Notes: generated by a model not told the origin, from the letters alone. 64,000 bases of DNA from Litorimonas sp947503715 (GCF_050271975.1 NZ_CP189850.1:2728001-2792000); one strand, 5' to 3'. Shown: positions 15,894-24,976, counted from the first letter of the stretch. Program-made: numbers and translations.

Positions 15894-16700
15894 ATGCAAA
15901 AATTACCGGACACGACCGTATTGCAACTCGACCTCGCGGAAGGCTGGCTGACAATCTGGCTGGATAACCCGAAAAGTCGCAATGCGATCAATGACGCGAT
16001 GTGCGCGGAATTGCTCGCCGTGATGGACAGCGTGCGCGATGACCGTTCCGTGCGCGGGATTACCTTGCGGGGGAAGAACGACATTTTCTGCTCGGGCGGG
16101 GACCTGAAAAGTTTCAACGCCATGCAAGCGCCCGGCGTGACGCAAGCCGAAGTCGCCAAGATGAATCGTGGGATTGGCGATGTGCTGCTGTCGTTGAATG
16201 AAATGCCGCAAGTCGTCATCGTCCTCGTCGAGGGCGCAGCCATTGCGGGCGGGCTTGGCCTGATGTGTTGCGGAGACGTGATTGTTGCGACAGAGGACGC
16301 GAAATTCAGCCTGACCGAGACCATGATCGGCATTCCGCCCGCCCAAATCGCGCCCTTCGTCGTGGCGCGGGTCGGCCTGCCCATGGCGAGACGGATTATG
16401 CTCACGGGGGCGAGATTTACAGGACGCGAGGCGGTGGATTACGGATTGGTCGACCACGTGGTGGTCAGCCTCGACGAATTAGATGAGAAAGAAGCCGAGA
16501 TAAAACGCGGCGTCATGAAATGCGCCCCCGGGGCCATCGCGGCGACGAAACACCTCATCCTCTCCTCACGCGATAAATCCGGCGCGGAGATGATGAATCA
16601 TGCGGCGGATGTGTTTGCGGACTGCATGCTGTCTGATGAGGGCAAAGAGGGCATAACGAGCTTTGTTGAGAAGCGGAAACCGAATTGGAACAAAAAATGA
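15894..16700 (+). CDS. Enoyl-CoA hydratase/isomerase family protein
   Basis: The roughly 268-aa crotonase-fold protein shows LDNPKSRNAINDAM, the oxyanion segment CSGGDLKSF, and EGAAIAGGLGLMCCGDVIVA with the second oxyanion glycine. The usual catalytic glutamates of true hydratases are not obvious, so it may be an isomerase or another crotonase. In-frame ATGs also exist at 15798, 15873 and 15882; the most upstream one would leave no promoter against the divergent thiolase gene. I prefer 15894 (MQKLPDTTVLQ), which fits the family length. Its stop overlaps the quinone reductase start. Confidence 0.82.
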   Translation: MQKLPDTTVLQLDLAEGWLTIWLDNPKSRNAINDAMCAELLAVMDSVRDDRSVRGITLRGKNDIFCSGGDLKSFNAMQAPGVTQAEVAKMNRGIGDVLLSLNEMPQVVIVLVEGAAIAGGLGLMCCGDVIVATEDAKFSLTETMIGIPPAQIAPFVVARVGLPMARRIMLTGARFTGREAVDYGLVDHVVVSLDELDEKEAEIKRGVMKCAPGAIAATKHLILSSRDKSGAEMMNHAADVFADCMLSDEGKEGITSFVEKRKPNWNKK

Positions 16701-17668
16701 GAGCTTTAAACGTACACAAATTCCAAGATTATCACAAACACGCGGTCGAGGATGTCACTCCCTCGCCTATGAAACCCGGCCATGTCCGCATTGCACTAAA
16801 AGCGGCAGGCGTGAACTTCCCGGACATCTTAATCGCAGAAGGCAAATACCAAGCCCAACCGCCCTTCCCCTTCATCCCCGGCGGGGAAGCTGCAGGCGTG
16901 ATCAGCGAAGTTGCTGAGGATGTGAAACATCTCAAAGTTGGCGACCGCGTCGCCTATCTGGGGCAGGTCGGGGCCTTTGCGACCGAAGTCCTCGCGCCCG
17001 TCGCCGTGGTTGGCCCGATTGGCGATATGCCGTTCGACATCGCTGCGGGCTTGGTCCTCGTTTACGGCACGTCCTATTATGCCTTGAAGCAGCGTGCGAA
17101 CCTGCAACCGGGCGAAACGCTCGTCGTGCTCGGCGCGGCGGGCGGTGTCGGATTGGCCGCCGTCGAACTCGGCAAAGCCATGGGCGCGCGCGTCATTGCC
17201 TGTGCCAGCACGGATGAGAAACTCGCGGTCTGTAAAGAACACGGCGCGGATGAAGGCATCAATTACTCAAATGATATGGACCTGAAAAAAGCCATCAAAG
17301 AGTTAGGCGGCGCAGACGTGCTCTACGATCCGGTCGGCGATAAATTTGCGGAACCCTGCGTCCGCGCGATGAATTGGGGCGGGCGTTATATGGTTATCGG
17401 CTTCGCCGCAGGCGACATTCCGCGCATCCCGCTCAATCTCTGCCTCCTCAAATCCATCGATATTCGCGGCGTGTTCTGGGGCGCGTGGACCCAACGCGAC
17501 CCAAAAGCCCATATGGGCAATATCGCCGAGATCATGCAAATGCTGCAAAAAGGCCAGATCAAACCGCGCATCAGCAATCACTACCCGCTAGAGAAATTCG
17601 CCGACGCATTTGACGAGTTGACGAGCCGCAAGGCGATGGGGAAAGTCATTCTGACGATGGGTGAATAA
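16697..17668 (+). CDS. NADPH:quinone oxidoreductase (zinc-less MDR family)
   Basis: The 323-aa protein starts MRALNVHKF with ATGA overlap to the hydratase stop. It has the QOR-type N-domain (VNFPDILIAEGKYQ, PFIPGGEAAGVI) and the nucleotide-binding motif LGAAGGVGLAAVELGKAMG. Structural zinc cysteines are missing, as expected for QOR. Members reduce quinones or enoyl groups with NADPH; several act as acyl-CoA or enone reductases in fatty acid pathways. Coupled expression with an enoyl-CoA hydratase suggests a linked role in acyl-CoA metabolism. This role is inferred. Confidence 0.9.
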   Translation: MRALNVHKFQDYHKHAVEDVTPSPMKPGHVRIALKAAGVNFPDILIAEGKYQAQPPFPFIPGGEAAGVISEVAEDVKHLKVGDRVAYLGQVGAFATEVLAPVAVVGPIGDMPFDIAAGLVLVYGTSYYALKQRANLQPGETLVVLGAAGGVGLAAVELGKAMGARVIACASTDEKLAVCKEHGADEGINYSNDMDLKKAIKELGGADVLYDPVGDKFAEPCVRAMNWGGRYMVIGFAAGDIPRIPLNLCLLKSIDIRGVFWGAWTQRDPKAHMGNIAEIMQMLQKGQIKPRISNHYPLEKFADAFDELTSRKAMGKVILTMGE

Positions 17669-17676
17669 AATTAGGA

Positions 17677-17806
17677 TGTCACACCGACGCGGCCAGTAGG
17701 GTCGCCCGGTGCCCATGTCGTGAAATTTGCAGTGAAAATGAATATCTGCCTATTTCGCTGGCCTCACGGAATGGGTACCGGGCGGCTTCACCGCGTCGGT
17801 ATGACA
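17677..17806. repeat. Imperfect extended inverted repeat between quinone reductase and LysE genes
   Basis: Outer arms 17677-17692 and 17791-17806 (TGTCACACCGACGCGG against CCGCGTCGGTATGACA) pair at 15 of 16 positions. Inner arms 17701-17723 and 17764-17786 pair at 19 of 23. The 130-bp unit occupies nearly all of the 163-bp gap. It resembles the mobile intergenic palindromes of alphaproteobacteria and may also act as a transcript-end structure. Confidence 0.7.
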
Positions 17807-17831
17807 GGAATAAAAATTACGCGGCAGCACG

Positions 17832-18449
17832 ATGGAAAATCTACTCACTTTTATCTCTGCCTCTATCCTGATCGAACTCACACCCGGCCCGAATATGGCC
17901 TTTCTCGCGCTGATCAGCGCGACCAAGGGACGGCGGCATGGGTTTGCCACAACGGCGGGGATCGCGATTGGGCTCTTACTTATTGGGCTGCTCAGTGCGG
18001 CAGGCGTGGGGGCTCTTATCACGCAAAATCCCATTCTGTTTCAAATTCTGCGCTGGGGCGGAATTGCTTATTTGCTCTACCTCGCATGGGAAGGTTGGCG
18101 TGAAGCGGGCGAGAGCTCACCGCAAAAAGCCGAATCGGCGTCCAGCGATTTGACCTATTTCCGGCACGGTCTGACGGTCAATCTGCTCAACCCGAAAGCG
18201 GCCTTGTTCTACATCACGGTCCTGCCGACCTTCCTCTCCTCGCGAGAGGCGGATTGGTCAGAGATTTTCGGTCTGACCGTGCTCTATGTCGGGATCGCGA
18301 CAGTCGTGCATCTTTTAATCGTCACCTTTGCGGGTACATTTCACCGTTTTCTGGACGATCCGAAACGGAGCCTTTGGGTGCGGCGAGTACTCGCGCTGGC
18401 TTTGGCGCTCACGGCAATCTGGTTCGGTTGGTCAACGCGCGCGGCTTGA
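17832..18449 (+). CDS. LysE/RhtB family exporter
   Basis: The 205-aa membrane protein has five to six hydrophobic segments and the family-defining ELTPGPNMAFL motif in the first helix, followed by GRRHGFATTAGIAIG. RhtB/LysE proteins export amino acids such as homoserine, threonine or lysine driven by proton motive force. A second signature, HGLTVNLLNPKAALF, starts the C-terminal half. Substrate cannot be read. It stands alone, about 50 bp upstream of the alcohol dehydrogenase gene on the same strand. Confidence 0.9.
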   Translation: MENLLTFISASILIELTPGPNMAFLALISATKGRRHGFATTAGIAIGLLLIGLLSAAGVGALITQNPILFQILRWGGIAYLLYLAWEGWREAGESSPQKAESASSDLTYFRHGLTVNLLNPKAALFYITVLPTFLSSREADWSEIFGLTVLYVGIATVVHLLIVTFAGTFHRFLDDPKRSLWVRRVLALALALTAIWFGWSTRAA

Positions 18450-18503
18450 TAAGTGGACAACGCTCAAAATCAACGGCAAGCTAGAGCCTAAGAGGAATCC
18501 CAT

Positions 18504-19634
18504 ATGCACATATTCAAAACCGTTTCCGACATTCGTATCGCACCCGGCGGGGCCGCCAAGCTTGATCTTTTTGTCGAGGGGCTTTGTACGAATAAACGCA
18601 TCGCGATTGTCACCGATATGGGCGTGCGCAAGCTCGGCCTGATGGACGCGGGCGTCGCGGCGCTGTCCGATGCGGGATATGACGTCATGATTTACGATCA
18701 GGTCGTGCCCGACCCACCGGACAGCATCGTCCAGCAAATCGCCAATGATATGCGCCTGTTTGATGCGGGCCTCGTCATCGGCTTTGGCGGCGGATCGCCC
18801 ATGGATACGGCGAAGGTCGCGGCCTGTTTGGCAGGGTCGGATCAATCGTTGGAGACCATGTATGGCGTCGATCAGGTCAAGGGCCCTCGCCTGCCGCTCC
18901 TCCTAATTCCGACCACATCCGGCACGGGGTCTGAGGTTACGAATGTCGCCATTCTCACAACGGGGAAAACGGCCAAGAAGGGCGTCGTTTCCGACCCACT
19001 CTACGCGGACCGCGTGCTGCTGGACGCGGAACTTACGCTCGGCCTGCCCGCGTCAATCACCGCGAGTACGGGTATTGATGCAATGGTCCATGCGATTGAA
19101 GCCTACACCTCCATCCGTCTGAAAAACCCGATCTCGGACGCGCTTGCCCTGACAGCATTACGCAAGCTGCGAAACAATATCGTGCAGGCCGTGAATGAGC
19201 CAACCAACATCGACGCCCGCAATGAAATGCTGATGGGCGCGATGATTGCCGGGCAAGCTTTTTCCAATGCGCCCTGTGCCGCCGTCCACGCCCTCGCCTA
19301 TCCGCTCGGCGGGTTTTTCCACGTGCCACACGGCCTCTCCAATGCGCTCGTCCTGACGGAAGTCATGAAATATAATCAGCCTGAGGCCGATCACTGGTAC
19401 GCCGAAATCGCGAGCGATTTAGGTGTGGGACAAAACGGCTCGTCGCTCGTCGATGAAATGCTCCGCATCAAGGCCGAGACGAAAGTCCCGACGCGCCTAC
19501 ACGAGGTGAATATCACAGCGGACGCCGTCCACATGATGGCAGATGACGCCATGACAAAAGACCGCCTGCTGATGAACAATGCCCGTGAGATGACTCATGA
19601 GGCGGTTGTGAAAATTTACGAAACGATTTTGTGA
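18504..19634 (+). CDS. Iron-containing alcohol dehydrogenase
   Basis: The 376-aa group III dehydrogenase shows GFGGGSPMDTAKV for NAD binding and PTTSGTGSEVTNVAI. The iron ligands lie in STGIDAMVHAIEAY (Asp and His), AVHALAYPLGG (His) and HVPHGLSNA (His). It interconverts alcohols and aldehydes or ketones with NAD(H). The metal site is complete, so it should be active. Its neighbours, an SdpI-like protein and a thioesterase, are on the same strand with short gaps. Substrate is unknown. Confidence 0.92.
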   Translation: MHIFKTVSDIRIAPGGAAKLDLFVEGLCTNKRIAIVTDMGVRKLGLMDAGVAALSDAGYDVMIYDQVVPDPPDSIVQQIANDMRLFDAGLVIGFGGGSPMDTAKVAACLAGSDQSLETMYGVDQVKGPRLPLLLIPTTSGTGSEVTNVAILTTGKTAKKGVVSDPLYADRVLLDAELTLGLPASITASTGIDAMVHAIEAYTSIRLKNPISDALALTALRKLRNNIVQAVNEPTNIDARNEMLMGAMIAGQAFSNAPCAAVHALAYPLGGFFHVPHGLSNALVLTEVMKYNQPEADHWYAEIASDLGVGQNGSSLVDEMLRIKAETKVPTRLHEVNITADAVHMMADDAMTKDRLLMNNAREMTHEAVVKIYETIL

Positions 19635-19652
19635 GTCTGTGGGAGCAACCCG

Positions 19653-20027
19653 GTGTTTAAAAACGGCTTTGATAATTTCAGAGCAGACGAATTTCTGGCG
19701 CGCATTTTCGCCTATGCGATTCCTGCCATAACGTTGTGGCTTGCAATTCCGCTGCTTTCCGGAGAAACGCCGCCAAATGGCATGATTGGATATAGAACGC
19801 CGGAAAGCTTGACCAATCCTGATCTCTGGTATGCTTCGAATACCCTTTTAGGCTGGTCCCTGACGGGGGCGGCTCTGCTTTCGATTATGATGATTGAGCG
19901 GGTTTATAAACGCGCGAATCGAACGGCTGTCATCAACCTTCTGCTCAGTCTGGGTCTATCGACCCTGATGATTTTAGGCGCTGTGGTCATCGCCATATTG
20001 ATTATAAATATGAAATTTTCAGGCTAA
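19653..20027 (+). CDS. SdpI-like small membrane protein
   Basis: The 124-aa protein has three hydrophobic segments and the SdpI/YhfL-type motif GMIGYRTPESLTNPDLW followed by ASNTLLGW. It starts with GTG at 19653, supported by GGGAG seven bases upstream. SdpI of Bacillus protects against the SdpC toxin; most relatives are simply membrane proteins of unknown role. It lies 18 bp after the alcohol dehydrogenase stop and 3 bp before the thioesterase start, so all three may form a transcript. Family call moderately sure. Confidence 0.75.
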   Translation: MFKNGFDNFRADEFLARIFAYAIPAITLWLAIPLLSGETPPNGMIGYRTPESLTNPDLWYASNTLLGWSLTGAALLSIMMIERVYKRANRTAVINLLLSLGLSTLMILGAVVIAILIINMKFSG

Positions 20028-20030
20028 TCC

Positions 20031-20462
20031 ATGCGACCGACCCCCAACACCCTCGACAGCTACCCGCACCACCTCACGATCCCCACGCGCTGGGCGGATA
20101 ATGATGTTTATGGGCATGTGAATAATTCGGTTTATTATTTCTATTTCGACACGGTTGTGAACCGGTGGTTGATCGAGAATGAGCTGTTGGAGATAGGCAA
20201 AAGCAAAGTCATAGGCCTCGTCGTCGGAACGTCTTGCGATTACTTTTCCGCCATTAGTTTTCCGGATGATGTCGTCGCAGGATTACGCGCGGCGAAAATC
20301 GGGTCATCCAGCGTGACCTATGAAATCGGTCTCTTCCGGAATGACGAAACCACAGCCAGCGCGCAGGGCAGGTTCGTGCATGTCTATGTTGATGAGCAGA
20401 CGCGGCGGCCTGTAAAAATTTCGGCTAAGATGCGGGAGACGCTAGAGAGACTTGCGGAGTAA
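20031..20462 (+). CDS. Acyl-CoA thioesterase (4HBT hot-dog family)
   Basis: The 143-aa protein carries the 4-hydroxybenzoyl-CoA thioesterase signature TRWADNDVYGHVNNSVYY with the catalytic Asp. It should hydrolyse acyl-CoA thioesters in the cytoplasm. The size and one-domain layout fit YbgC/FcbC-like enzymes. It closes a plus-strand run, and a minus-strand terminator lies in the gap to the convergent redoxin gene. The acyl substrate is not predictable. Confidence 0.9.
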   Translation: MRPTPNTLDSYPHHLTIPTRWADNDVYGHVNNSVYYFYFDTVVNRWLIENELLEIGKSKVIGLVVGTSCDYFSAISFPDDVVAGLRAAKIGSSSVTYEIGLFRNDETTASAQGRFVHVYVDEQTRRPVKISAKMRETLERLAE

Positions 20463-20525
20463 TAAGTTACATTCTCCCGGAGAAGAAAATCTCCGGCGCG
20501 ACATTAAGACTCACCTCATAAAAAA

Positions 20526-20554
20526 CCCACTGCAAACAGATCGTCAGCAGCGGG
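20526..20554 (-). terminator. Rho-independent terminator of the redoxin gene
   Basis: On the minus strand CCCGCTGC and GCAGTGGG form an 8-bp stem (one G-T pair) with a 13-nt loop, directly followed by TTTTTT (20520-20525). It lies about 22 bp past the redoxin stop codon and ends the DsbD-redoxin transcript. Confidence 0.75.
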
Positions 20555-20576
20555 CAAATTTTCTTATTTATTGAGT

Positions 20577-21194
20577 CTATGACTTATATTTGACTGAACA
20601 GCCATAAGGCGCCGTGTCAGATATAGCGACGGCATTTCCAGCTTTCAAATCATCCATCGCGGCCAGAACGTAGTTTTGCGCTCCTTCGACGGTTGCCGGA
20701 TTAGCGGAACGGTTATCGTCAATCGCACCCTGATAGACGAGCGTTTGCGATTCATCGATAATATACATATGCGGCGTTGTTTTCGCGGCAAAAGTTTTGC
20801 CCATCTCGCCTTCGGGATCTAGGACGATGGCCGTGGACACGGCACCTTGCGCGTCTTTCCAGGCATTGGCTTCGTCAGGGGACTTATAGCCCTGCTTGCC
20901 GGGAGCACTTGAAATGACGGAGAGCCAGACGGCACCATCTGCTGTCGCCATGGCTTGCGTCTTTTGCATGTTGTTCGTGGAGTAGTGCTTCTTCACATAG
21001 GGGCAGCCTTCATTCGTCCATTCGAGGACGACTTTCTGGCCGGCAAAGTCGGAAAGATTATGTTGAACGCCATTTGAGTCCGTGACGGTCATGTCAGAGA
21101 CATTGGATCCTGTTGCGATTTTTGCGGTGGCCGGTGCGGCCAATGCGAGAGCGGAAACGGCGAGGGTTGAAAGTAGAACTTTTGAAATCGACAT
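20577..21194 (-). CDS. Exported redoxin (AhpC/TSA-like) protein
   Basis: The 205-aa product has a signal peptide (MSISKVLLSTLAVSALAL...PATA). Its thioredoxin-fold domain has a single active Cys in TNEGCPYVKKHY where a CxxC would sit, and a second conserved Cys near the C-terminus (YGCSVKY). This is the periplasmic redoxin pattern with CPFVRKHY-type motifs, not a classical DsbA. AGGAG lies correctly before the ATG at 21194; an in-frame upstream ATG has no such support. It follows the DsbD-like gene by 55 bp, which suggests that DsbD keeps it reduced. That partnership is inferred. Confidence 0.85.
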   Translation of the reverse strand: MSISKVLLSTLAVSALALAAPATAKIATGSNVSDMTVTDSNGVQHNLSDFAGQKVVLEWTNEGCPYVKKHYSTNNMQKTQAMATADGAVWLSVISSAPGKQGYKSPDEANAWKDAQGAVSTAIVLDPEGEMGKTFAAKTTPHMYIIDESQTLVYQGAIDDNRSANPATVEGAQNYVLAAMDDLKAGNAVAISDTAPYGCSVKYKS

Positions 21195-21249
21195 TTTAAT
21201 CTCCTGAATGTGAGGGATATCTTTTCTACGCGTGTCAAAGCGGGCCGGA

Positions 21250-23310
21250 TTATTCACCAGCTATAGCTTTCCTTATCACATTATAGCTCAAGGTTTGAGG
21301 CAAAATGGCCGGACTCACGGAATTGTCAGAGTAAACGAGATAGAGCGGCACGCCCGCCCGGTCATATTTTGCCAGCTCTGCGGCGATGACATCATCCTTA
21401 TTCGTCCAATCCGCGATCAAAAAAGCTGTGTTCGTTTCCTCAAACAATTCTTGCACTTTCGACGTATTGAGGACAAGTTTTTCATTGACCTTACAGGTCA
21501 CGCACCAGGCGGCTGTGAAGTCCACAAAGATGGGCCGGCCTTCCGCCTGAAGCTCTTCGACACGGGCCGGAGACCAAGCCTCTGCTTTCAGTTCTGCGGC
21601 CACTGCCTCATCCGTGCCAGCGCCAGAAAGTGAGAGCGGCATGAATATAGCTGCTAAGACAGCCAGCGCACCAATCGCTTTTCCAAACAAACGCGTGTTT
21701 TTGAAACACCAAATGGCGATGGCCACCGCCAGCATGGCTGACAAAACAACCAGCACGCCGTCTTCACCCGCCTGCAAACTCAGCACCCAGACAAGCCAGA
21801 TCGCCGCCGCGAACATCGGGAAGGATAGAACTTCTTTAAACCGCACCATCCAAGGCCCGGGCTTCGGCAGCTTGGACAATAGACCCGGGACATAGGCGAT
21901 CAGCAAGAACGGTAGAGCAAATCCAAGGGCCAGCGCCATAAAGACAGCGAGTGTCACAATCGCGGGCGCGGCCAAGGCATAGCCCACGGCCCCGGCCATC
22001 ATCGGCGCCGTACAGGGCGTGGCAACGATCACCGCCAAGGCGCCCGTGAAAAACGACCCGGCCGCCCCTGACTTCTGTGTGAGGGACTGCCCCGTATTTT
22101 GCAGACCACCGCCAAATTCGAAAACGCCTAAGAGGTTTAACCCAATCACGAACAGCAAAATAGCCAGACCGGCAACCACCTTTGGGGACTGCAATTGGAA
22201 GCCCCATCCGATCTCCGCCCCGCCCGCTTTCAGGGCCAGCAAAACAATCGTGAGCAATAAGAAAGTTGCCATCACACCCGCCGTATAAAGCCAGCCTTCG
22301 CGGCGAATGACACTCCGTTCGCCATGAGCTGTTTTGGCAATCGACAAGGCCTTGATTGAGATCACCGGAAAAACACAGGGCATTAGATTTAGAATGAGCC
22401 CGCCAATCATAGCACCAATAATCGCGGTCCAAACCGTGAGCCCGCCGACTGCGGGCCTTGGGACGGCGGTCGCGCCAATATTCAGGCTTTCCCCGACAGT
22501 CAGAGCAATATTTGTGCCCTTTAATTCGCCGCCCGCCTCATAGGTTAGAACGCCTTCAAGCGTTTCCGGCAGAGTGTTTTCCCAGAGATAATCCGGTATC
22601 GCGGACAGGCGCAGACCGTCCGCACCGCGCGTCACGGTTTGAGGATTGCTGTGACCCAAAACGCCCTGATCATAGGGGAAGAAATAGGCATTCGAGAAAT
22701 CACCGTCCGGCAAGTCTGTGAAGCTGATATCGATGACGTCACCGGATTTTTGGATTGCGCCCTGCACCTCCCCGCGAATGGGGGACGAGGCCAATGCGGC
22801 CACAATCTCAGGGCTCCACCGCGCGTCTTCTACGGGCTCACCTACGATCATGGATAGACTGACACTGCCGTCCTCAGGGATGCAAACATCCGCACAGACG
22901 AGATAATAAAAGTTTGAGACGACTGTAATGTCTGTGCCGGGCTCAACGTCCGGACTGACCGTGAATTTGACAGGGAAAAGTGGCGTCCCTTCAAAGCCGT
23001 AATTGACAATCGGCCCCGTCGGGATGGGGCGCGGTATAGGCCAGCTAATCTCTCCGGCTGTGACACCTTCGGGTAAGTCCCAATTAATTTGAACAGGTTC
23101 TCCGCTATCCCCCGGATTGCGCCAATAGGTATGCCAACCCTCATCCAGCACTGTGCGCAGTGCGATGTAAAATTCCTGCCCCGGCGCGACGCTGTTATGG
23201 GAACTGACAATGGACGCCGTGACTTTACCTGTATCCACGGGCTCAGATTCGGCTGCGAAAGCCGGCCAAGCCAAAAGCCAAATTAAGAACATCAGGACAA
23301 AAGCGCGCAT
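21250..23310 (-). CDS. Protein-disulfide reductase, DsbD/ScsB-like
   Basis: The 686-aa protein starts with a signal peptide (MRAFVLMFLIWLLAWPAFA). It has an N-terminal periplasmic domain with VCADVCIPEDG, a membrane core with the paired cysteines NLMPCVFPV and ATPCTAPMM, and a C-terminal thioredoxin domain with AAWCVTCK. It carries electrons from cytoplasmic thioredoxin across the membrane to periplasmic partners. The long N-domain resembles ScsB more than E. coli DsbD. GGAG precedes the ATG at 23310; the frame is open further upstream without support. The co-oriented redoxin is a likely acceptor, and the window's CcmG could be another. Confidence 0.92.
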   Translation of the reverse strand: MRAFVLMFLIWLLAWPAFAAESEPVDTGKVTASIVSSHNSVAPGQEFYIALRTVLDEGWHTYWRNPGDSGEPVQINWDLPEGVTAGEISWPIPRPIPTGPIVNYGFEGTPLFPVKFTVSPDVEPGTDITVVSNFYYLVCADVCIPEDGSVSLSMIVGEPVEDARWSPEIVAALASSPIRGEVQGAIQKSGDVIDISFTDLPDGDFSNAYFFPYDQGVLGHSNPQTVTRGADGLRLSAIPDYLWENTLPETLEGVLTYEAGGELKGTNIALTVGESLNIGATAVPRPAVGGLTVWTAIIGAMIGGLILNLMPCVFPVISIKALSIAKTAHGERSVIRREGWLYTAGVMATFLLLTIVLLALKAGGAEIGWGFQLQSPKVVAGLAILLFVIGLNLLGVFEFGGGLQNTGQSLTQKSGAAGSFFTGALAVIVATPCTAPMMAGAVGYALAAPAIVTLAVFMALALGFALPFLLIAYVPGLLSKLPKPGPWMVRFKEVLSFPMFAAAIWLVWVLSLQAGEDGVLVVLSAMLAVAIAIWCFKNTRLFGKAIGALAVLAAIFMPLSLSGAGTDEAVAAELKAEAWSPARVEELQAEGRPIFVDFTAAWCVTCKVNEKLVLNTSKVQELFEETNTAFLIADWTNKDDVIAAELAKYDRAGVPLYLVYSDNSVSPAILPQTLSYNVIRKAIAGE

Positions 23311-23479
23311 AAAATCTCCGAATGGGCGATCAAATAGAACAACACACTGATCAAATCTAATAGCATTTACGCGAGGTGGATAGGCGAGGTTCATTTCTGA
23401 ATATTCATGTCGATGAAAAAAATCGCCGACCCGTAAAAATTTCTGATAGAGTGAGAAAAAAACTGGGGGAGATTAAACC

Positions 23480-24088
23480 ATGTTAGACGCACAAAACCTC
23501 GAAGACGTCATTAAAACCGACCCGGCTCTCGTCAGTCAGCAAGCTAAATTTACGCGCATGCAGGACGGTACACTCGAAGATTGGAAAAAGATCGGCGCGG
23601 CTCATAAACAGGATTTCGGCAAGACCGCAGACCGTTTCATCGACATGCTCAAACAGCTCGAAAATGCGACACTCGGGTTCGCCTGTGACCAACTGCAACA
23701 CGCCCTGATGTGCGGCACACTCGCCCGTCGCGCCGGCGCCACGGATGAGCAGATCGTCATCGCGCTCTGCCACGACATTGCGAAAGTCATCAATGTCCCG
23801 AACCACGGCCCCATCGCCGCAGAAATGATGCGGCCTTATATTTCGGATGACAGCTATCACGTTATCCGCAATCACCAAGCGTTTCAGGGCGAACATTACT
23901 ATCATTATATGGGCGCACCCACGGACCTCCGCCTACAGTGGAAAGATGAGCCGTGGTATGACCTCGCGGTTAAGCTCGTCGATGAATGGGACGCGCCGGC
24001 TTTCGACCCGGATTTCGAAGCCGATAGTTTGGAGAGCTTCATCCCGCTCATGCGGAAGGTCTTTCACGACAGCCCGATGCCGTTATAG
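23480..24088 (+). CDS. HD-domain protein, PhnZ/MIOX-like oxygenase or phosphohydrolase
   Basis: The 202-aa protein has the HD metal ligands His74, His98-Asp99 (CHDIAKV), His109, His132 and a late Asp in DEWDAPAFD. The order H...HD...H...H...D with the closing EWD-x-P segment matches the mixed-valent diiron oxygenases related to PhnZ and myo-inositol oxygenase more than ordinary HD phosphatases. GGGGGAG gives a strong ribosome site. No phosphonate genes lie nearby, so the substrate is open. HD fold is certain; oxygenase activity is inference. Confidence 0.85.
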   Translation: MLDAQNLEDVIKTDPALVSQQAKFTRMQDGTLEDWKKIGAAHKQDFGKTADRFIDMLKQLENATLGFACDQLQHALMCGTLARRAGATDEQIVIALCHDIAKVINVPNHGPIAAEMMRPYISDDSYHVIRNHQAFQGEHYYHYMGAPTDLRLQWKDEPWYDLAVKLVDEWDAPAFDPDFEADSLESFIPLMRKVFHDSPMPL

Positions 24089-24103
24089 GCCAGCAATAGT
24101 TCA

Positions 24104-24976
24104 TTACTTGTCAAGAAAAGGCGCAGAGGCCGTTGTTCTTTTGAAAACGAAAGCACCATCAAAAATTTCGTTTGCGTCGTCAAATATGACTAATGAAGCA
24201 TTTTCAGATGAATTGATGAGAGGTCTTCTTGCTGTGGGAGCCGGATGAGTTTTGCAACCTTTTCCATGACTTCTACAATTCCATTCCGACCCTCCACCAG
24301 AATCCAGAACAAAGCCTAAGTGGGGGTAATCCACACCCATTTTTTCAAAAAACTCGAGATGGTTCCTAGTGTGATTTTTACCGCTTAAGACAACAACATT
24401 CTTGAATTTTTCTTTATGTCTCAAGATTTGCAAAGATTCTAAAAAGAACCGATTTACTACTGTTTGCTCATCAGCAAATGAAATATCAATATTGCCGTAC
24501 TTTGATAATATATCAGTATCTGGATAAATGGTACCAATTGCGATGTTTAAGCCCTGCTCGCGTAGTGCCAATAATCTTGAAATCGAGTCCATCATAGCCA
24601 CACTGGTTCTGCCATCATGGAGTTCTGTCCAATGACGTTCGTCCTCCCTAATAATTAAGGACTGGGCCTCAAGAACAGGTATTGCGTCTATCGAAAGGTT
24701 TGACAAAGAATCAGGTATGCCAAGCTCCATTAAAACGATTACTGTTTCCTCTGTATCTTGGGCTATTTTACACGCAAAGTTAGCCACAAAGCTTGGCGCT
24801 TCTTTAGTGCCGTGACGCTCACCAAACAAAAATATCGCACCTAGTTCCGTAGAACTAGTAACGACAGGAAGAGTCTGCTCATAATTGCATTTAACACCTG
24901 ATTTTGCCTCTGGCTGAATGCAGCCTATTGTGAGAAAGAACGGAACAAGAAACATGAAAATTCGACCGTATTTCAT
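24104..24976 (-). CDS. Putative lipoprotein, Tiki/ChaN-like fold suspected
   Basis: The 290-aa product starts MKYGRIFMFLVPFFLTIGC, a type II signal with lipobox LTIGC. Then comes FLFGERHGTKEAPSF, a GExH-type start seen in ChaN/TraB/erythromycin-esterase-like proteins, and VLSGKNHTRNHLEF later. The two His-containing motifs could bind metal or heme. I do not assign an activity. The gene is clearly AT-richer than both neighbours and has a different codon style, suggesting horizontal transfer. The frame extends upstream to 25051, overlapping the ligase stop, but the lipoprotein signal fixes the start at 24976. Confidence 0.65.
   Translation of the reverse strand: MKYGRIFMFLVPFFLTIGCIQPEAKSGVKCNYEQTLPVVTSSTELGAIFLFGERHGTKEAPSFVANFACKIAQDTEETVIVLMELGIPDSLSNLSIDAIPVLEAQSLIIREDERHWTELHDGRTSVAMMDSISRLLALREQGLNIAIGTIYPDTDILSKYGNIDISFADEQTVVNRFFLESLQILRHKEKFKNVVVLSGKNHTRNHLEFFEKMGVDYPHLGFVLDSGGGSEWNCRSHGKGCKTHPAPTARRPLINSSENASLVIFDDANEIFDGAFVFKRTTASAPFLDK

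Noticed and set aside
20477..20496. CCGGAGA/TCTCCGG hairpin after the thioesterase gene
   Set aside because: There is no U-tract on either strand, so I did not call a terminator.
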